A DNA stretch of 64,000 nucleotides from JBBDYG01 sp040901765 (GTDB lineage: Bacteria; Planctomycetota; Planctomycetia; Pirellulales; Lacipirellulaceae). A model generated the notes under the pieces. It did no database searches, had not been told where the DNA came from, and was given only the letters and a program-made list of their open reading frames with translations. Positions 38,102 to 46,682 of this stretch are shown here, piece after piece. Position numbers and translations under genes: made by a program. The stretch's first letter is position 1, and each line of letters begins with the position of its first letter. The stretch spans positions 1 through 64,000 of the forward strand of contig JBBDYG010000114.1 in assembly GCA_040901765.1 (NCBI GenBank). Reading direction: 5' to 3'.

Positions 38102-39538
38102 CTATGCGAGCACGTCTTGCACCACGTTGCCGTAGACATCGGTAAGACGAAAGTCGCGGCCTTGGAAGCGATAGGTGAGTTGTTCGTGATCAATGCCAAG
38201 CAGGTGCAACAGCGTGGCGTGCAGGTCGTGAATTTCGATTGAATTGTCGACCGCGTGGAAGCCAAATTCGTCCGTTTGGCCCACGCTGCCTGGCTTCACG
38301 CCGCCTCCTGCCAGCCACATCGTGAAGGCATTAATGTGGTGATCGCGGCCCACGCCTCCCATCGCCTGCGGCTGAGCGACCGGAGTGCGTCCAAATTCGC
38401 CGCCCCAGATCACGAGCGTTTCGTCGAGTAGGCCCCGTTGCTTTAAGTCGCGCACGAGCGCCGCGCACGCCTGATCGATTCCGCGGCACTGATTGGGGTG
38501 TGACACGCCGATATCGGAGTGGTGATCCCAATCGCCGTAGTGAATCTGCACGAATCGGACTCCCCGCTCGACCATCCGCCTCGCCAGCAGGCAATCGCGT
38601 GCAAAACTCGGTTGGTGCACGTCGGCGCCATAGAGCGCGAGCGTCGTCGGGCTTTCGTCGTTGAGATTCGTTAGTTCCGGCGCGCTCGACTGCAGGCGGA
38701 AGGCAAGTTCGTAAGCGGAAATTCGGGCGGCAATCTCCGGATCGCCCGTGAAATCAAAGCGCATCCGATTCAGCTTGTTCACGGCGTCGATCACGCGACG
38801 CTGATCGTCGTCGTCGATGCCCGAGGGGTTCTTGGCATTAAGAATCGGCGGTCCCTGAGTACGGAATTCCACGCCCTGGTACGTCGGGGGCAAGAATCCA
38901 TTGTGATAATTGCCAACCTTTCCCCGCGGGGGACCGTTGCTATTAATCACCACGTAGCCGGGCAAGTTCTGCGATTCGCTTCCCAGACCATAGACGAGCC
39001 ATGCCCCAAAGCTCGGTCGGCCCGCGTTGCGGAAACCAGTGTTCATGCAGAACTCGGCGTGGGGATGAATCGTCTCCGTTGTCTTCACCGTGCGAAGAAA
39101 GCACAGCTCATCGACGACTTGCGCCGTATGCGGAAGAAGGTCGCTGACCCATTGTCCACTCGCACCGTGGCGCTTGAAGCCCCACGGGCTGCGCATGATT
39201 AAAGGCTGAGAGTCTCGAATCTGCGCAAATCGAACCTCGCCCAAAATCGACGGGGGCAAGGGCTGCCCGTGCTGCCGGTCGAGCGCCGATTTGTAGTCAA
39301 ACATGTCGAGATGGCTCGGCCCGCCAGTCATGAACAATTGGATGACGTTCTTAGCTCGTCCGAGAAACTGCGGCGGCTTGCTCTCGAGCGGAGACGCGGC
39401 GAACCCAGACCGTGCGCCGACGGCGCCTGAGCTTTGCACTAATGACGCAAACGCGACCGCTCCCAGGCGCAATCCTTGACCCAAGAACGCACGGCGGCTG
39501 GCATCGGAATTCCGATTTGCCGAATGGCTGTCCTTCAT
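38102..39538 (-). CDS. DUF1501 Tat-exported protein (pair 2)
   Basis: 478 residues from ATG 39538. The Tat signal is 'SRRAFLGQGLRLGAVAFASLV'. DUF1501 marks: 'VIQLFMTGGPSHLDMFDYKSAL', 'GRPSFGAWLVYGLGSESQNLPGYVV', 'IWGGEFGRTPVAQPQ', 'GRDHHINAFTMWLAGGGVKPG' and the C-terminal 'DLHATLLHLLGIDHEQLTYRFQGRDFRLTD'. It starts 5 bp after the DUF1549/DUF1553 stop, so it is co-transcribed. Compared with the other two copies it is about the same length, and all expected motifs are intact. Confidence 0.94.
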   Translation of the reverse strand: MKDSHSANRNSDASRRAFLGQGLRLGAVAFASLVQSSGAVGARSGFAASPLESKPPQFLGRAKNVIQLFMTGGPSHLDMFDYKSALDRQHGQPLPPSILGEVRFAQIRDSQPLIMRSPWGFKRHGASGQWVSDLLPHTAQVVDELCFLRTVKTTETIHPHAEFCMNTGFRNAGRPSFGAWLVYGLGSESQNLPGYVVINSNGPPRGKVGNYHNGFLPPTYQGVEFRTQGPPILNAKNPSGIDDDDQRRVIDAVNKLNRMRFDFTGDPEIAARISAYELAFRLQSSAPELTNLNDESPTTLALYGADVHQPSFARDCLLARRMVERGVRFVQIHYGDWDHHSDIGVSHPNQCRGIDQACAALVRDLKQRGLLDETLVIWGGEFGRTPVAQPQAMGGVGRDHHINAFTMWLAGGGVKPGSVGQTDEFGFHAVDNSIEIHDLHATLLHLLGIDHEQLTYRFQGRDFRLTDVYGNVVQDVLA

Positions 39539-39543
39539 GCGAA

Positions 39544-41886
39544 TTACTCCCGGGTAATGAATTCGTCCAGGTTATGTATGGCCCGGGCAACGGTAGTCCA
39601 GGCGGCAAGTTGAGCTGGATCAAGTCCAGCCGAGGATAGAATGTCCTCCAGCAAGGCCGCCGCTTGAGCCGGACGCTGTTGATAGGCCGCCCGCTGTTCC
39701 TCGAGTAACTTCAGCAGGATCTGTTGTTCTTGCGGAGCAGGATGCCGCGCAAGACTCGCGCGAAACATCCAACCTAAACGGTCCTCGTCCTTCCCCTCGA
39801 CCTGGCGACATGCCTGAGCAGCCAGGGCAGCCGCGGCCTCCGTGAACCACGGGTCGTTCAACAGCGTCAGCGCTTGCAGCGGTGTGTTGCTTTGGGTGCG
39901 ACGAGCGCAGGCGCCGGATGCGTCTGGTGCGTCGAACATCTTCAGGTAGGGGTGGGGCGTTAGCCGCCAAAAATGGATGTAGAGACCACGGCGGAATCGC
40001 TCGTTGCCGTCGCTCATGACCCATTGGGTTTGGTCCGCGCGGGCATCCATAATTCCCGGCGGCTGATACGGGAATACACTCGGGCCACCGATCGCCGGAT
40101 CAAGAATACCGCTGGAGGCCAGCGCCACGTCGCGAATAATCTCTGCTTCGAGCCGAATGCGCTTCTGTCGCGCCAGCAGCCGATTATGCGGGTCTGTCTC
40201 GGCGAGTTCGGGCCTCAGTCGAGATGATTGCCGATAGGTGGACGAGGTAACGATCAGGCGGTGAATGTGTTTTAGCCGCCATCCATTCTCCATCAATTCC
40301 ACCGCCAGCCAGTCGAGCAATTGGGGATGAGAGGGCTGATCTCCTTGCAATCCAAAATTGTCACTCGACTCGACGAGGCCGATGCCAAAGTAGTGCTGCC
40401 AAATGCGATTGACCATGACTCGCGCCGGCAGTGGGTTATCCCGCGCAGTGGACCAACGGGCCAAGTCGAGCCGATTTGGCTGACGGCCTTCAATCCCGAG
40501 TGGAGGCATAAAAGCGGGCACTCCCGGCTCGACCTGTTCACCCTTGTTGCGCTGCTCGCCGCGAACAAAAATGTGCGTTTCAACCGGCTGCAGCCGCTCG
40601 CGCATCACGAGTGTCGTTTCCGTCTCGGGGACACTTTTCTGCAGCATCTCGATTACTTCTTGGCGCTTCTTGTATCCGGCGTCCTGCTGCCAGAAAGCCT
40701 CCAGCAGCGGCTGCGGCGGGTCGGGAGGCCGCTCTTCGAGCCTGAGGGCAAGATACTGTTGGGCAGCCGGGTTTAGCGCTTGACGCTCTTCATCGGTAAG
40801 CTTCGTCATCCAAGCCTGAAGCCGCTGTAGAAAGCGGTGCTGAAACTCCGTGGTGGCCTGGGCGTGCTGTTGGCGAATCGCTTCGAGGTCCTGCTCCGTG
40901 CGATCTTGATTCCGTTTTTGGACGGCCTCCATCATATCAAGCGGAATCGCCCGCAATTCGTCCGCCGTGAGCTGAGCGGCCCAGGCGACGGGATCCTTAT
41001 CGGGGCCGTTGCGATATCTGAATTGCTCTTTCTTGAGATGCGCTACCTGCCTCAACAGGGCATCGCGGATACCTACCTGCTCGGGTGAAGAAAAGTCATA
41101 ACTGGAATCTTCGGCTTGATTGAAAAATGCGAAAAACTGATAGTACTCTGCTTGCGAAATCGGGTCGGCAACGTGATCGTGGCACTGAGCGCAACCAAGA
41201 GTTAGGCCCAGGTAGGCCGTGCCATAAGCGTTGACACGGTCGATCGTCGCCTCGTTGTTGTCGCCGTACTGCTTCAACGCGTTGCAACTGAAACCGGTAG
41301 CGATCTTTTGCATCTCGGTGGCGTTCGGCAGCAAATCGCCCGCGAGCTGCTCGATCAAGAAGTCGTTGTACGGCTTATCATGGTTGAACGCCTGTATGAC
41401 CCAATCGCGGTATTTCCAGATGTCGCGCTTGGTGTCAAATTCGTGACCGGCGCTATCTGCGTAGCGGGCGACATCGAGCCAGTGACGCGCCCAGCGTTCA
41501 CCGTAGTGGGAAGATTCAAGCAAGCGGTCAACCACTCGGGCAAATGCTTCCGGCGATGATTCGGACGCGAATTCGTCGACCTCGGACGGCGTGGGAGGCA
41601 GTCCAGTAAGGTCCAACGTGACCCGGCGAAGTAACGTGACGGGGTCGGCTTCGGGGGACGGATCAATTCGTTCCTGCTTCAGCCGAGCTAACACGAATGA
41701 GTCAATCGGATTCGCCGGCCACGTCGAGTTCCCCACATTGGGAACCGGCGGGTGCTCGACCCGTTGAAACGCCCAGTGGTCGCTGGCCCGCGCGCCGCCA
41801 GTTACCCAACTCGAATACAGCAATCCGGCGATGACGAAGCGCCGCGCGAACTGCGTCCAGCGGTGTTTCCGCGCTGCGGGTTCCAT
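39544..41886 (-). CDS. DUF1549/DUF1553 protein lacking the N-terminal cytochrome domain (pair 2)
   Basis: 780 residues from ATG 41886. After a short hydrophobic N-terminus ('RFVIAGLLYSSWVTGGARA') it goes straight into DUF1549 ('HWAFQRVEHPPVP', 'PIDSFVLARLKQERIDPSPEAD', 'VTLDLTGLPPTPSEVDEF', 'WLDVARYADSAG'), without the ~100-residue PSC1-type CxxCH domain present in the other two copies. The internal 'GCAQCHDHVADPISQAEYYQ' heme-like motif remains. DUF1553 follows ('LARWSTARDNPLPARVMVNRIWQHYFGIGLVES', 'ASGACARRTQSNTPLQALTLLNDP'). A charged helical insert with coiled-coil character (about 300-420) separates the domains. Such cytochrome-less forms exist; whether a partner supplies the heme is unknown. 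Confidence 0.93.
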   Translation of the reverse strand: MEPAARKHRWTQFARRFVIAGLLYSSWVTGGARASDHWAFQRVEHPPVPNVGNSTWPANPIDSFVLARLKQERIDPSPEADPVTLLRRVTLDLTGLPPTPSEVDEFASESSPEAFARVVDRLLESSHYGERWARHWLDVARYADSAGHEFDTKRDIWKYRDWVIQAFNHDKPYNDFLIEQLAGDLLPNATEMQKIATGFSCNALKQYGDNNEATIDRVNAYGTAYLGLTLGCAQCHDHVADPISQAEYYQFFAFFNQAEDSSYDFSSPEQVGIRDALLRQVAHLKKEQFRYRNGPDKDPVAWAAQLTADELRAIPLDMMEAVQKRNQDRTEQDLEAIRQQHAQATTEFQHRFLQRLQAWMTKLTDEERQALNPAAQQYLALRLEERPPDPPQPLLEAFWQQDAGYKKRQEVIEMLQKSVPETETTLVMRERLQPVETHIFVRGEQRNKGEQVEPGVPAFMPPLGIEGRQPNRLDLARWSTARDNPLPARVMVNRIWQHYFGIGLVESSDNFGLQGDQPSHPQLLDWLAVELMENGWRLKHIHRLIVTSSTYRQSSRLRPELAETDPHNRLLARQKRIRLEAEIIRDVALASSGILDPAIGGPSVFPYQPPGIMDARADQTQWVMSDGNERFRRGLYIHFWRLTPHPYLKMFDAPDASGACARRTQSNTPLQALTLLNDPWFTEAAAALAAQACRQVEGKDEDRLGWMFRASLARHPAPQEQQILLKLLEEQRAAYQQRPAQAAALLEDILSSAGLDPAQLAAWTTVARAIHNLDEFITRE

Positions 41887-42207
41887 GAATCTCTGTTGTC
41901 GTTTGAGGTGGGGAGCCGGCTCTCGGTCGAGGCCAAGTCACTCCGCTGCAGAGCGGACTGCCTGTGAGCTCAGTTTGCCGCGGCTCGGTGTATCGGCGGG
42001 ACTCGGCGACAAGTGTCCCGAGCCAATTGACATGGAGTTACCCCCCAATATAATGCCAACTATTGCTAAAAGGCAAGTCTTGCTGGCACCGCGAGCTATT
42101 TTTTTTCGCCCTGTTGAGGTGGCGAGATTCAGTCGGCTGACGCGCGGAAATGCTGTTGGGCAAGGGCCTTGCGCATGCGCTCCACATTTCCACGAAGGAA
42201 TTTACGG
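41887..42207. promoter_or_regulatory. Divergent intergenic region with a strong promoter for the RhaT-like gene
   Basis: 321 bp. It holds an almost perfect sigma70 promoter on the plus strand: TTGACA (42027-42032), 16 bp, TATAAT (42049-42054). TTGCTAAAA follows at 42063-42071, right where transcription should start, then AAGGAA before ATG 42208. The predicted leader is about 145 nt. No gene is seen in it. No clear promoter for the minus-strand pair-2 operon was found. Confidence 0.7.
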
Positions 42208-43302
42208 ATGCCCGAAGCCCCTCCGCCAGCCGCAAACGTGTTGATTGGTTTCGGTTTCATCCTGATCGCGGCCGTCGCTGGCGGAGCGTTTGGCCTCCAG
42301 TACCGCGTGATGCGAAGGTACACCGTCGAGAACACTTCTTTGTTGTCGATGTTCTTCGCCACCATCGTGGTGCCGCTGATCGCCGCATATTACTTGCTTC
42401 CGGGTTGGACCAGCGCCATTCAACAAGCAGGATGGGCTCAGAACCTGATCGTCTATCTCTTCGGTTTTGGCTGGGGTTTGGGCGCAATTACCTATGCCTA
42501 TGGATTCAATATGCTTGGCATGGCGCTGGCCGCGGCCATCATCAAGGGAATTACGATTGCGATTGGCTCCGGTTGGCCGCTCGTGCGACGCTGGGACGTG
42601 GTAGAGTTTCTTCCCAAGACGGCAACCATCGCTGGACTGTCAATTCTGCTTGTCGGAACTGCTCTCTCGGGGATCGCCGGGGTTCTGCGGGAGAGGCAAC
42701 TAAGCCACGAACGGAAACACGATCCAGAACGACCAGAAGAACAACTGCGCACTATTCCCCGACCGACGGGCCGGGTGTTCGTGGTCGGTCTAATCATGGT
42801 GCTGATCTCGGGTGTGCTCAGCGCGTGTGCGAACCTTGGGTACGACTACGCCAAGCCGCTGGAGCAGGCGATGGGGACCGATCTGCACTGGAAGGCCACG
42901 ATCATCCGCTGGATGCCGATGTACTGGGGCGGTATGACCGCGCTGTTGATCTTCATGGGCGGCAGCATGCTCCGCAGCGGCGTGTGGAGGAACTATTTTG
43001 CTCCCGGGACGATGCGCGATCTCGTCATCGCTTGCTCGATGGGCGCCGTCCATTTCGTGGCGCAAATTCCGTACGGCGTAGGTGCATACTACCTTGATAA
43101 AGCGGGTAAAGCGGAATTGGGAACTACGGTTGGCTGGGGCATGAACATCGGGATGGCCCTGATCGTTGCCGCCTCCATCGGCTTTGCAACCGGCGAATGG
43201 ACCGGAGTCTCTCGGAGATCCGTCAATTACCTTTTAGTTGGTATCGCCGTATTGCTCGCCGCAATTGGCGTACTTGCATACGCAAACAGCCTGGCCGCTT
43301 AG
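42208..43302 (+). CDS. RhaT-like sugar/metabolite permease
   Basis: 364 residues from ATG 42208 (AAGGAATTT upstream). About ten transmembrane segments can be picked out, e.g. 'VLIGFGFILIAAVAGGAFGLQY', 'MFFATIVVPLIAAYYLL', 'VFVVGLIMVLISGVLSACANLGY', 'NYLLVGIAVLLAAIGVLAYA'; the loop near 175-195 is highly charged. The GGAFGLQYRVMRRY start and 'GWGLGAITYAYGFNMLGMALAAAIIKG' fit the L-rhamnose-proton symporter RhaT (DMT superfamily). RhaT imports L-rhamnose; the substrate here is uncertain. It has its own promoter and stands alone, near an ABC sugar importer and sugar-acid enzymes. It ends 80 bp from the convergent M24 gene. Confidence 0.82.
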   Translation: MPEAPPPAANVLIGFGFILIAAVAGGAFGLQYRVMRRYTVENTSLLSMFFATIVVPLIAAYYLLPGWTSAIQQAGWAQNLIVYLFGFGWGLGAITYAYGFNMLGMALAAAIIKGITIAIGSGWPLVRRWDVVEFLPKTATIAGLSILLVGTALSGIAGVLRERQLSHERKHDPERPEEQLRTIPRPTGRVFVVGLIMVLISGVLSACANLGYDYAKPLEQAMGTDLHWKATIIRWMPMYWGGMTALLIFMGGSMLRSGVWRNYFAPGTMRDLVIACSMGAVHFVAQIPYGVGAYYLDKAGKAELGTTVGWGMNIGMALIVAASIGFATGEWTGVSRRSVNYLLVGIAVLLAAIGVLAYANSLAA

Positions 43303-43382
43303 GTCGTGCGTTGATACGGCTATGAAGATGTTCCGTCGACTGAATCGCACAAGAGCCAGCGGGTGATCCAGACGATTTGGCT

Positions 43383-44507
43383 TTATTTGCACGTTGGCAG
43401 TTTGGGGACGACGGGGCACAGTTCCTCGGCACCCTGCTCGGTAATCAGATACATGTTCTCCAAGCGAACTCCGAACCGGGCCTCTGGAAAGTAGCCGCCC
43501 GGCTCGATGCAGATTATGTTGCCCGGCTCCAACTGCCCGCCACGCTCCAAATTGATGTCCGGCAGCTCGTGCGCTCGCAGGCCGATCGCGTGCCCGCCGT
43601 GGTGTATCAGGCCCTTGCTGGCCAGCGTCGGGTGTTCGCGAATCATCCGATCGAGTTCGAGGTACACTTCGCGACCATCGACGCCGGGGCGTAACAGGTT
43701 CAAAGCTTCACCGAGCACTCGCCGAATGTGGTCATACAAACGTTGCTGCTCGTCGGTCGGGTCCACGCCGACCGCAAACGTCCGCGACATGTCCGACCAA
43801 TAGCCGCGATAACAGGTCCACGCATCGATGATGTACAGCTCACCGGCTTCGATTGGGCGGTTTCGCGCCGGGCCGTTGTACTGCCCACACTGGTAGTCTC
43901 CATCGTGAATAACTTTCTCGCCGGCCGTCAGCATCGCGCCTCGGCATCCGGCGGCAAGAACTTCAAGTTCCGTCACGCCTGGTCGGATGGCCGCCTGGGC
44001 TGCTGCGTATGCCCCGAGGTTGGCTCGAATGCTTTCTCGAATGACGGCCACCTCATCCGCATCCTTTCGCCGTTGCATGTCGGAAATGGACTCGTCGATC
44101 GGAACGAGGTGGGCGTTACAAAGGCCGGCCAGCGTCTCGCGCGCTTCCAGAAGAACGGAGTTTCGCTGGATGCCAAACCGCTGGCAGTTGAGGGAACGGA
44201 AGGGAAGAGCGGCGGCGTCCAACATGCGGCTTAGCGAGTCGGGATGCCGCGTCCCGCGGTGGTTCCATTCGTATTCCACGCGGGAGGTCAAATCACCCGG
44301 TTCCTGCCGTTCGGGTGCAACAAGCATGGCCTCTGCGTCGGCCGTCACCAGCAGCAGGGCGGGCAGATCGGGCGGAAATAGTACGCCGGTGAAATAGTAA
44401 ATGTCGCGGGAATCCGTTACTGCGGCTGCGTCGAGGCGCTTCGCTGCCAGGAAGCTCGCCAGTCGCCCGCATCTCATCACGCAACCGTCAGGAGTCAGAC
44501 TCGGCAT
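43383..44507 (-). CDS. M24-family (Xaa-Pro aminopeptidase-like) metallopeptidase
   Basis: 374 residues from ATG 44507. The C-terminal pita-bread domain keeps all five metal ligands: Asp228 ('YIIDAW'), Asp239 ('WSDMSRTF'), His306 ('HHGGHAIGL'), Glu335 ('CIEPGGYFP') and Glu350 ('RLENMYLITE'). The N-terminal creatinase-like domain (1-140) includes 'AAVTDSRDIYYFTGV'. Members cleave X-Pro dipeptides or act as creatinases or other C-N hydrolases. No signal peptide: cytoplasmic. It is divergent from the FAH operon across 192 bp, and its function there is not evident. Confidence 0.92.
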   Translation of the reverse strand: MPSLTPDGCVMRCGRLASFLAAKRLDAAAVTDSRDIYYFTGVLFPPDLPALLLVTADAEAMLVAPERQEPGDLTSRVEYEWNHRGTRHPDSLSRMLDAAALPFRSLNCQRFGIQRNSVLLEARETLAGLCNAHLVPIDESISDMQRRKDADEVAVIRESIRANLGAYAAAQAAIRPGVTELEVLAAGCRGAMLTAGEKVIHDGDYQCGQYNGPARNRPIEAGELYIIDAWTCYRGYWSDMSRTFAVGVDPTDEQQRLYDHIRRVLGEALNLLRPGVDGREVYLELDRMIREHPTLASKGLIHHGGHAIGLRAHELPDINLERGGQLEPGNIICIEPGGYFPEARFGVRLENMYLITEQGAEELCPVVPKLPTCK

Positions 44508-44699
44508 GAAGAAGTCTCAATTGCTTTGTGGAGAAATCAAATTGCCCAACGCATCGTCGGCCTGCACCGCCCATTTCATGCACGCTACCAACAACAATGA
44601 CTTTTAGCAATCAATGTCTTGCGTCCGGTTATCATTCTTGTTAGCCTGAATTGGCTCCATTGACCGATCAGCAAATTCACGATCCAGAGAGGATTCAGC
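44508..44699. promoter_or_regulatory. Divergent region between the M24 peptidase and FAH/ABC operon
   Basis: 192 bp. TTTTAGCAA at 44602-44610 reads TTGCTAAAA towards the peptidase, 95 bp before its ATG. No confident -35/-10 pair was placed for either gene. The operator for the downstream GntR-type regulator could be here, but no palindrome stands out. Confidence 0.45.
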
Positions 44700-45554
44700 G
44701 TGAGACTAGTAACGTTCGAATCCAAAAACGCTGAGCCACGTCCGGGGGTGATGACGGGCGAGGGCATCGTTGACCTCTGCGAATTAAATCCTTCGCTTCC
44801 GAGGGGCATACGGGAAATCCTCGCCGCAAATGCGCTAGGTCGGGTTGCTGAACTGGCCAGCGGCCCGTCCGCTGCGAGAGCGGAAAACATCCGGCTCCTC
44901 TCTCCTATTCCACAACCGAGCAAGGTCATCGGCGTGGGGCTGAATTACCGCAATCATGCGATCGAGAGCGGCATGGCGATTCCGGCTGAGCCGATCGTCT
45001 TCACGAAGTTTGCCACTTCGGTGATCGGTCCTGAGATGCCGATCCGTCTTCCGGAGATAAGCGAGGAGGTTGACTTCGAGGCGGAGTTGGCGGTGGTCAT
45101 TGGACGCCGCGGCCGCAACGTCGCACAAGGCGACGCTATGAATTACGTCGCCGGATACACGTTAGCCAACGATGTATCCGCCCGCGACTGGCAGCTCAAG
45201 AAACCCGGCGGCCAATGGATTCTCGGCAAGACGTTTGACACGTTCTGCCCGCTCGGACCAGCCCTGGTTACTTCTGACGAGGTGCCCGATCCACATAACT
45301 TACGAATTCAGCTTCGACTCAACGGCGAGACAATGCAGGATTCGACCACCAGTGAGTTGATTTTCCGCGTCGATCAACTAATTGCGTATCTATCGCAGAT
45401 ATTCACGCTAGAGCCGGGCGACGTAATCCTCACGGGTACCCCTCCAGGAGTCGGATTCGCGCGCAAACCTCCGGTGTTCTTGCGACCGGGCGATGTATGC
45501 GAAGTGGAGATCGAAGGCCTGGGAATCCTGCGTAACATGTGCTTGCGCGATTAG
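44700..45554 (+). CDS. Fumarylacetoacetate hydrolase (FAH) family protein
   Basis: 284 residues from GTG 44700. Core FAH motifs: 'GVGLNYRNHAIESG' (78-91, His86), 'FTKFATSVIGP', the metal site 'DFEAELAVVIG' (Glu127, Glu129) and 'LANDVSARDWQ' (Asp158), plus 'GKTFDTFCPLGPALVT' and 'LEPGDVILTGTPPGVG'. Family members hydrolyse or decarboxylate 2,4-diketo acids, or hydrate related compounds. In non-phosphorylated L-fucose/L-rhamnose and similar pathways a FAH-type enzyme cleaves a 2,4-diketo-3-deoxy sugar acid to pyruvate and a hydroxy acid. Here it heads an operon with a ribose-type ABC importer and a HpcH/HpaI aldolase, which makes a deoxy-sugar or sugar-acid substrate likely (inference). Confidence 0.93.
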   Translation: MRLVTFESKNAEPRPGVMTGEGIVDLCELNPSLPRGIREILAANALGRVAELASGPSAARAENIRLLSPIPQPSKVIGVGLNYRNHAIESGMAIPAEPIVFTKFATSVIGPEMPIRLPEISEEVDFEAELAVVIGRRGRNVAQGDAMNYVAGYTLANDVSARDWQLKKPGGQWILGKTFDTFCPLGPALVTSDEVPDPHNLRIQLRLNGETMQDSTTSELIFRVDQLIAYLSQIFTLEPGDVILTGTPPGVGFARKPPVFLRPGDVCEVEIEGLGILRNMCLRD

Positions 45555-45577
45555 ATTGCGGAAGGGCGGAAATTAGA

Positions 45578-46576
45578 ATGGGCCAGCTTACTTGTCGATC
45601 GTTGTGTGCCGGTTTGGTGATTGTTAGCACGGCGATGCATCTTGGTTGTGGCCGCGGAGCCACCCCGCGCACCGAGCGACCGCGATTCGCGTTCGTCGTG
45701 AACGTCCCGACCGACCGATTCTGGGATATTGCGTTTGCCGGTTGCCTGAAGGCCGCTGCGGAAGAAAATGTTACCGTTGAATTTCACGCTCCCAACGAAG
45801 CCACCGCGCAGCAACAAAAGCAGATTGTGGAAGCGCTGATGAGTCGGGGCATCGACGGCATGGCGATTTCGCCGCTTAACCCAGAGAGCCTGGGGCTGGT
45901 GCTCGACACAGCGGCGGAAATGTTCCCCGTCATCTGCCAAGATTCAGACGCCGTGAATAGCAAGCGGGCTTGTTACATCGGCACCGACAATGTGGCTCTC
46001 GGCCGCAAATTGGGCGAGTTAGCCAAACAGGCGATCCCCGATGGGGGCGAAGTCGCCTTGTTGGTGGGTCAGCTCGACGTGGCCAACGCCAAGGAGCGCC
46101 AGCAAGGAGTACTGGAAGCGCTCGAAGGTAGTAACCTGAAGGTTATCGGCACCTTCACCGACGGCGGGCAGCTCGCCGAGGCGAAGCGCGTTGCCACAGA
46201 TGTTATCGCGCGGAATCCGAGCTTAGCGGGAATGATCGGTCTCTGGGGCTACAACGCGCCGCAAGCCGTCAACGCGCTTGCCGGGAGTTCGAGCCGCCAA
46301 ATGAAGGTAATCGGCTCCGACGAGTCGGTGGAAACGATGCGGGCCATTCAAGAAGGAAAACAATACGCGAGCGTAGCCCAGAAGCCGTTTGAGTTCGGAT
46401 ACCAGTCGATCAAAATGTTGGCGAAGCTCCATCGCGGGGAGTCGGGAGACCTGCCCGAAGACCGAATTATTTTTGTCGACACGTACGTAATCACACGCGA
46501 GAATCTCCAGACGGTTGAGCAGGACATCGAACAGAAGCTGCGGTTGCGCGATGAATTGGCAGAGTATGGCAAATAG
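45578..46576 (+). CDS. Sugar ABC transporter substrate-binding lipoprotein (RbsB-like)
   Basis: 332 residues from ATG 45578, 23 bp after the FAH stop. The signal peptide ends in a lipobox-like 'TAMHLGC', so it is a membrane-anchored binding protein. Two-lobed periplasmic-binding-protein type 1 features: 'RFAFVVNVPTDRFWDIAFAGCLKAAAEENVTVEFH', 'DGMAISPLNPESLGLVLDTA', 'YIGTDNVALGRKLGELAKQ', 'VALLVGQLDVANAKERQQGVLEAL' and 'VIGSDESVETMRAIQEGKQYASVAQKPFEFGYQSI'. It delivers a monosaccharide or similar ligand to the ATPase/permease encoded next. A 106-bp gap separates it from the ATPase gene. Confidence 0.93.
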   Translation: MGQLTCRSLCAGLVIVSTAMHLGCGRGATPRTERPRFAFVVNVPTDRFWDIAFAGCLKAAAEENVTVEFHAPNEATAQQQKQIVEALMSRGIDGMAISPLNPESLGLVLDTAAEMFPVICQDSDAVNSKRACYIGTDNVALGRKLGELAKQAIPDGGEVALLVGQLDVANAKERQQGVLEALEGSNLKVIGTFTDGGQLAEAKRVATDVIARNPSLAGMIGLWGYNAPQAVNALAGSSSRQMKVIGSDESVETMRAIQEGKQYASVAQKPFEFGYQSIKMLAKLHRGESGDLPEDRIIFVDTYVITRENLQTVEQDIEQKLRLRDELAEYGK

Positions 46577-46682
46577 GTTGTATGCTGCACCCGGTCGCGA
46601 AACCAAATACTTCGATCGGCGCTTGACAACATGAATTGAAAAAGATGGCTAGGCTTGTCGCACCGGCTATTTCTTGCAAATA

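Noticed and set aside
42150..43097. 315-codon plus-strand frame overlapping the RhaT-like gene
   Set aside because: It is in another frame of the transporter gene; its translation is Arg/His-rich with no hydrophobic segments.
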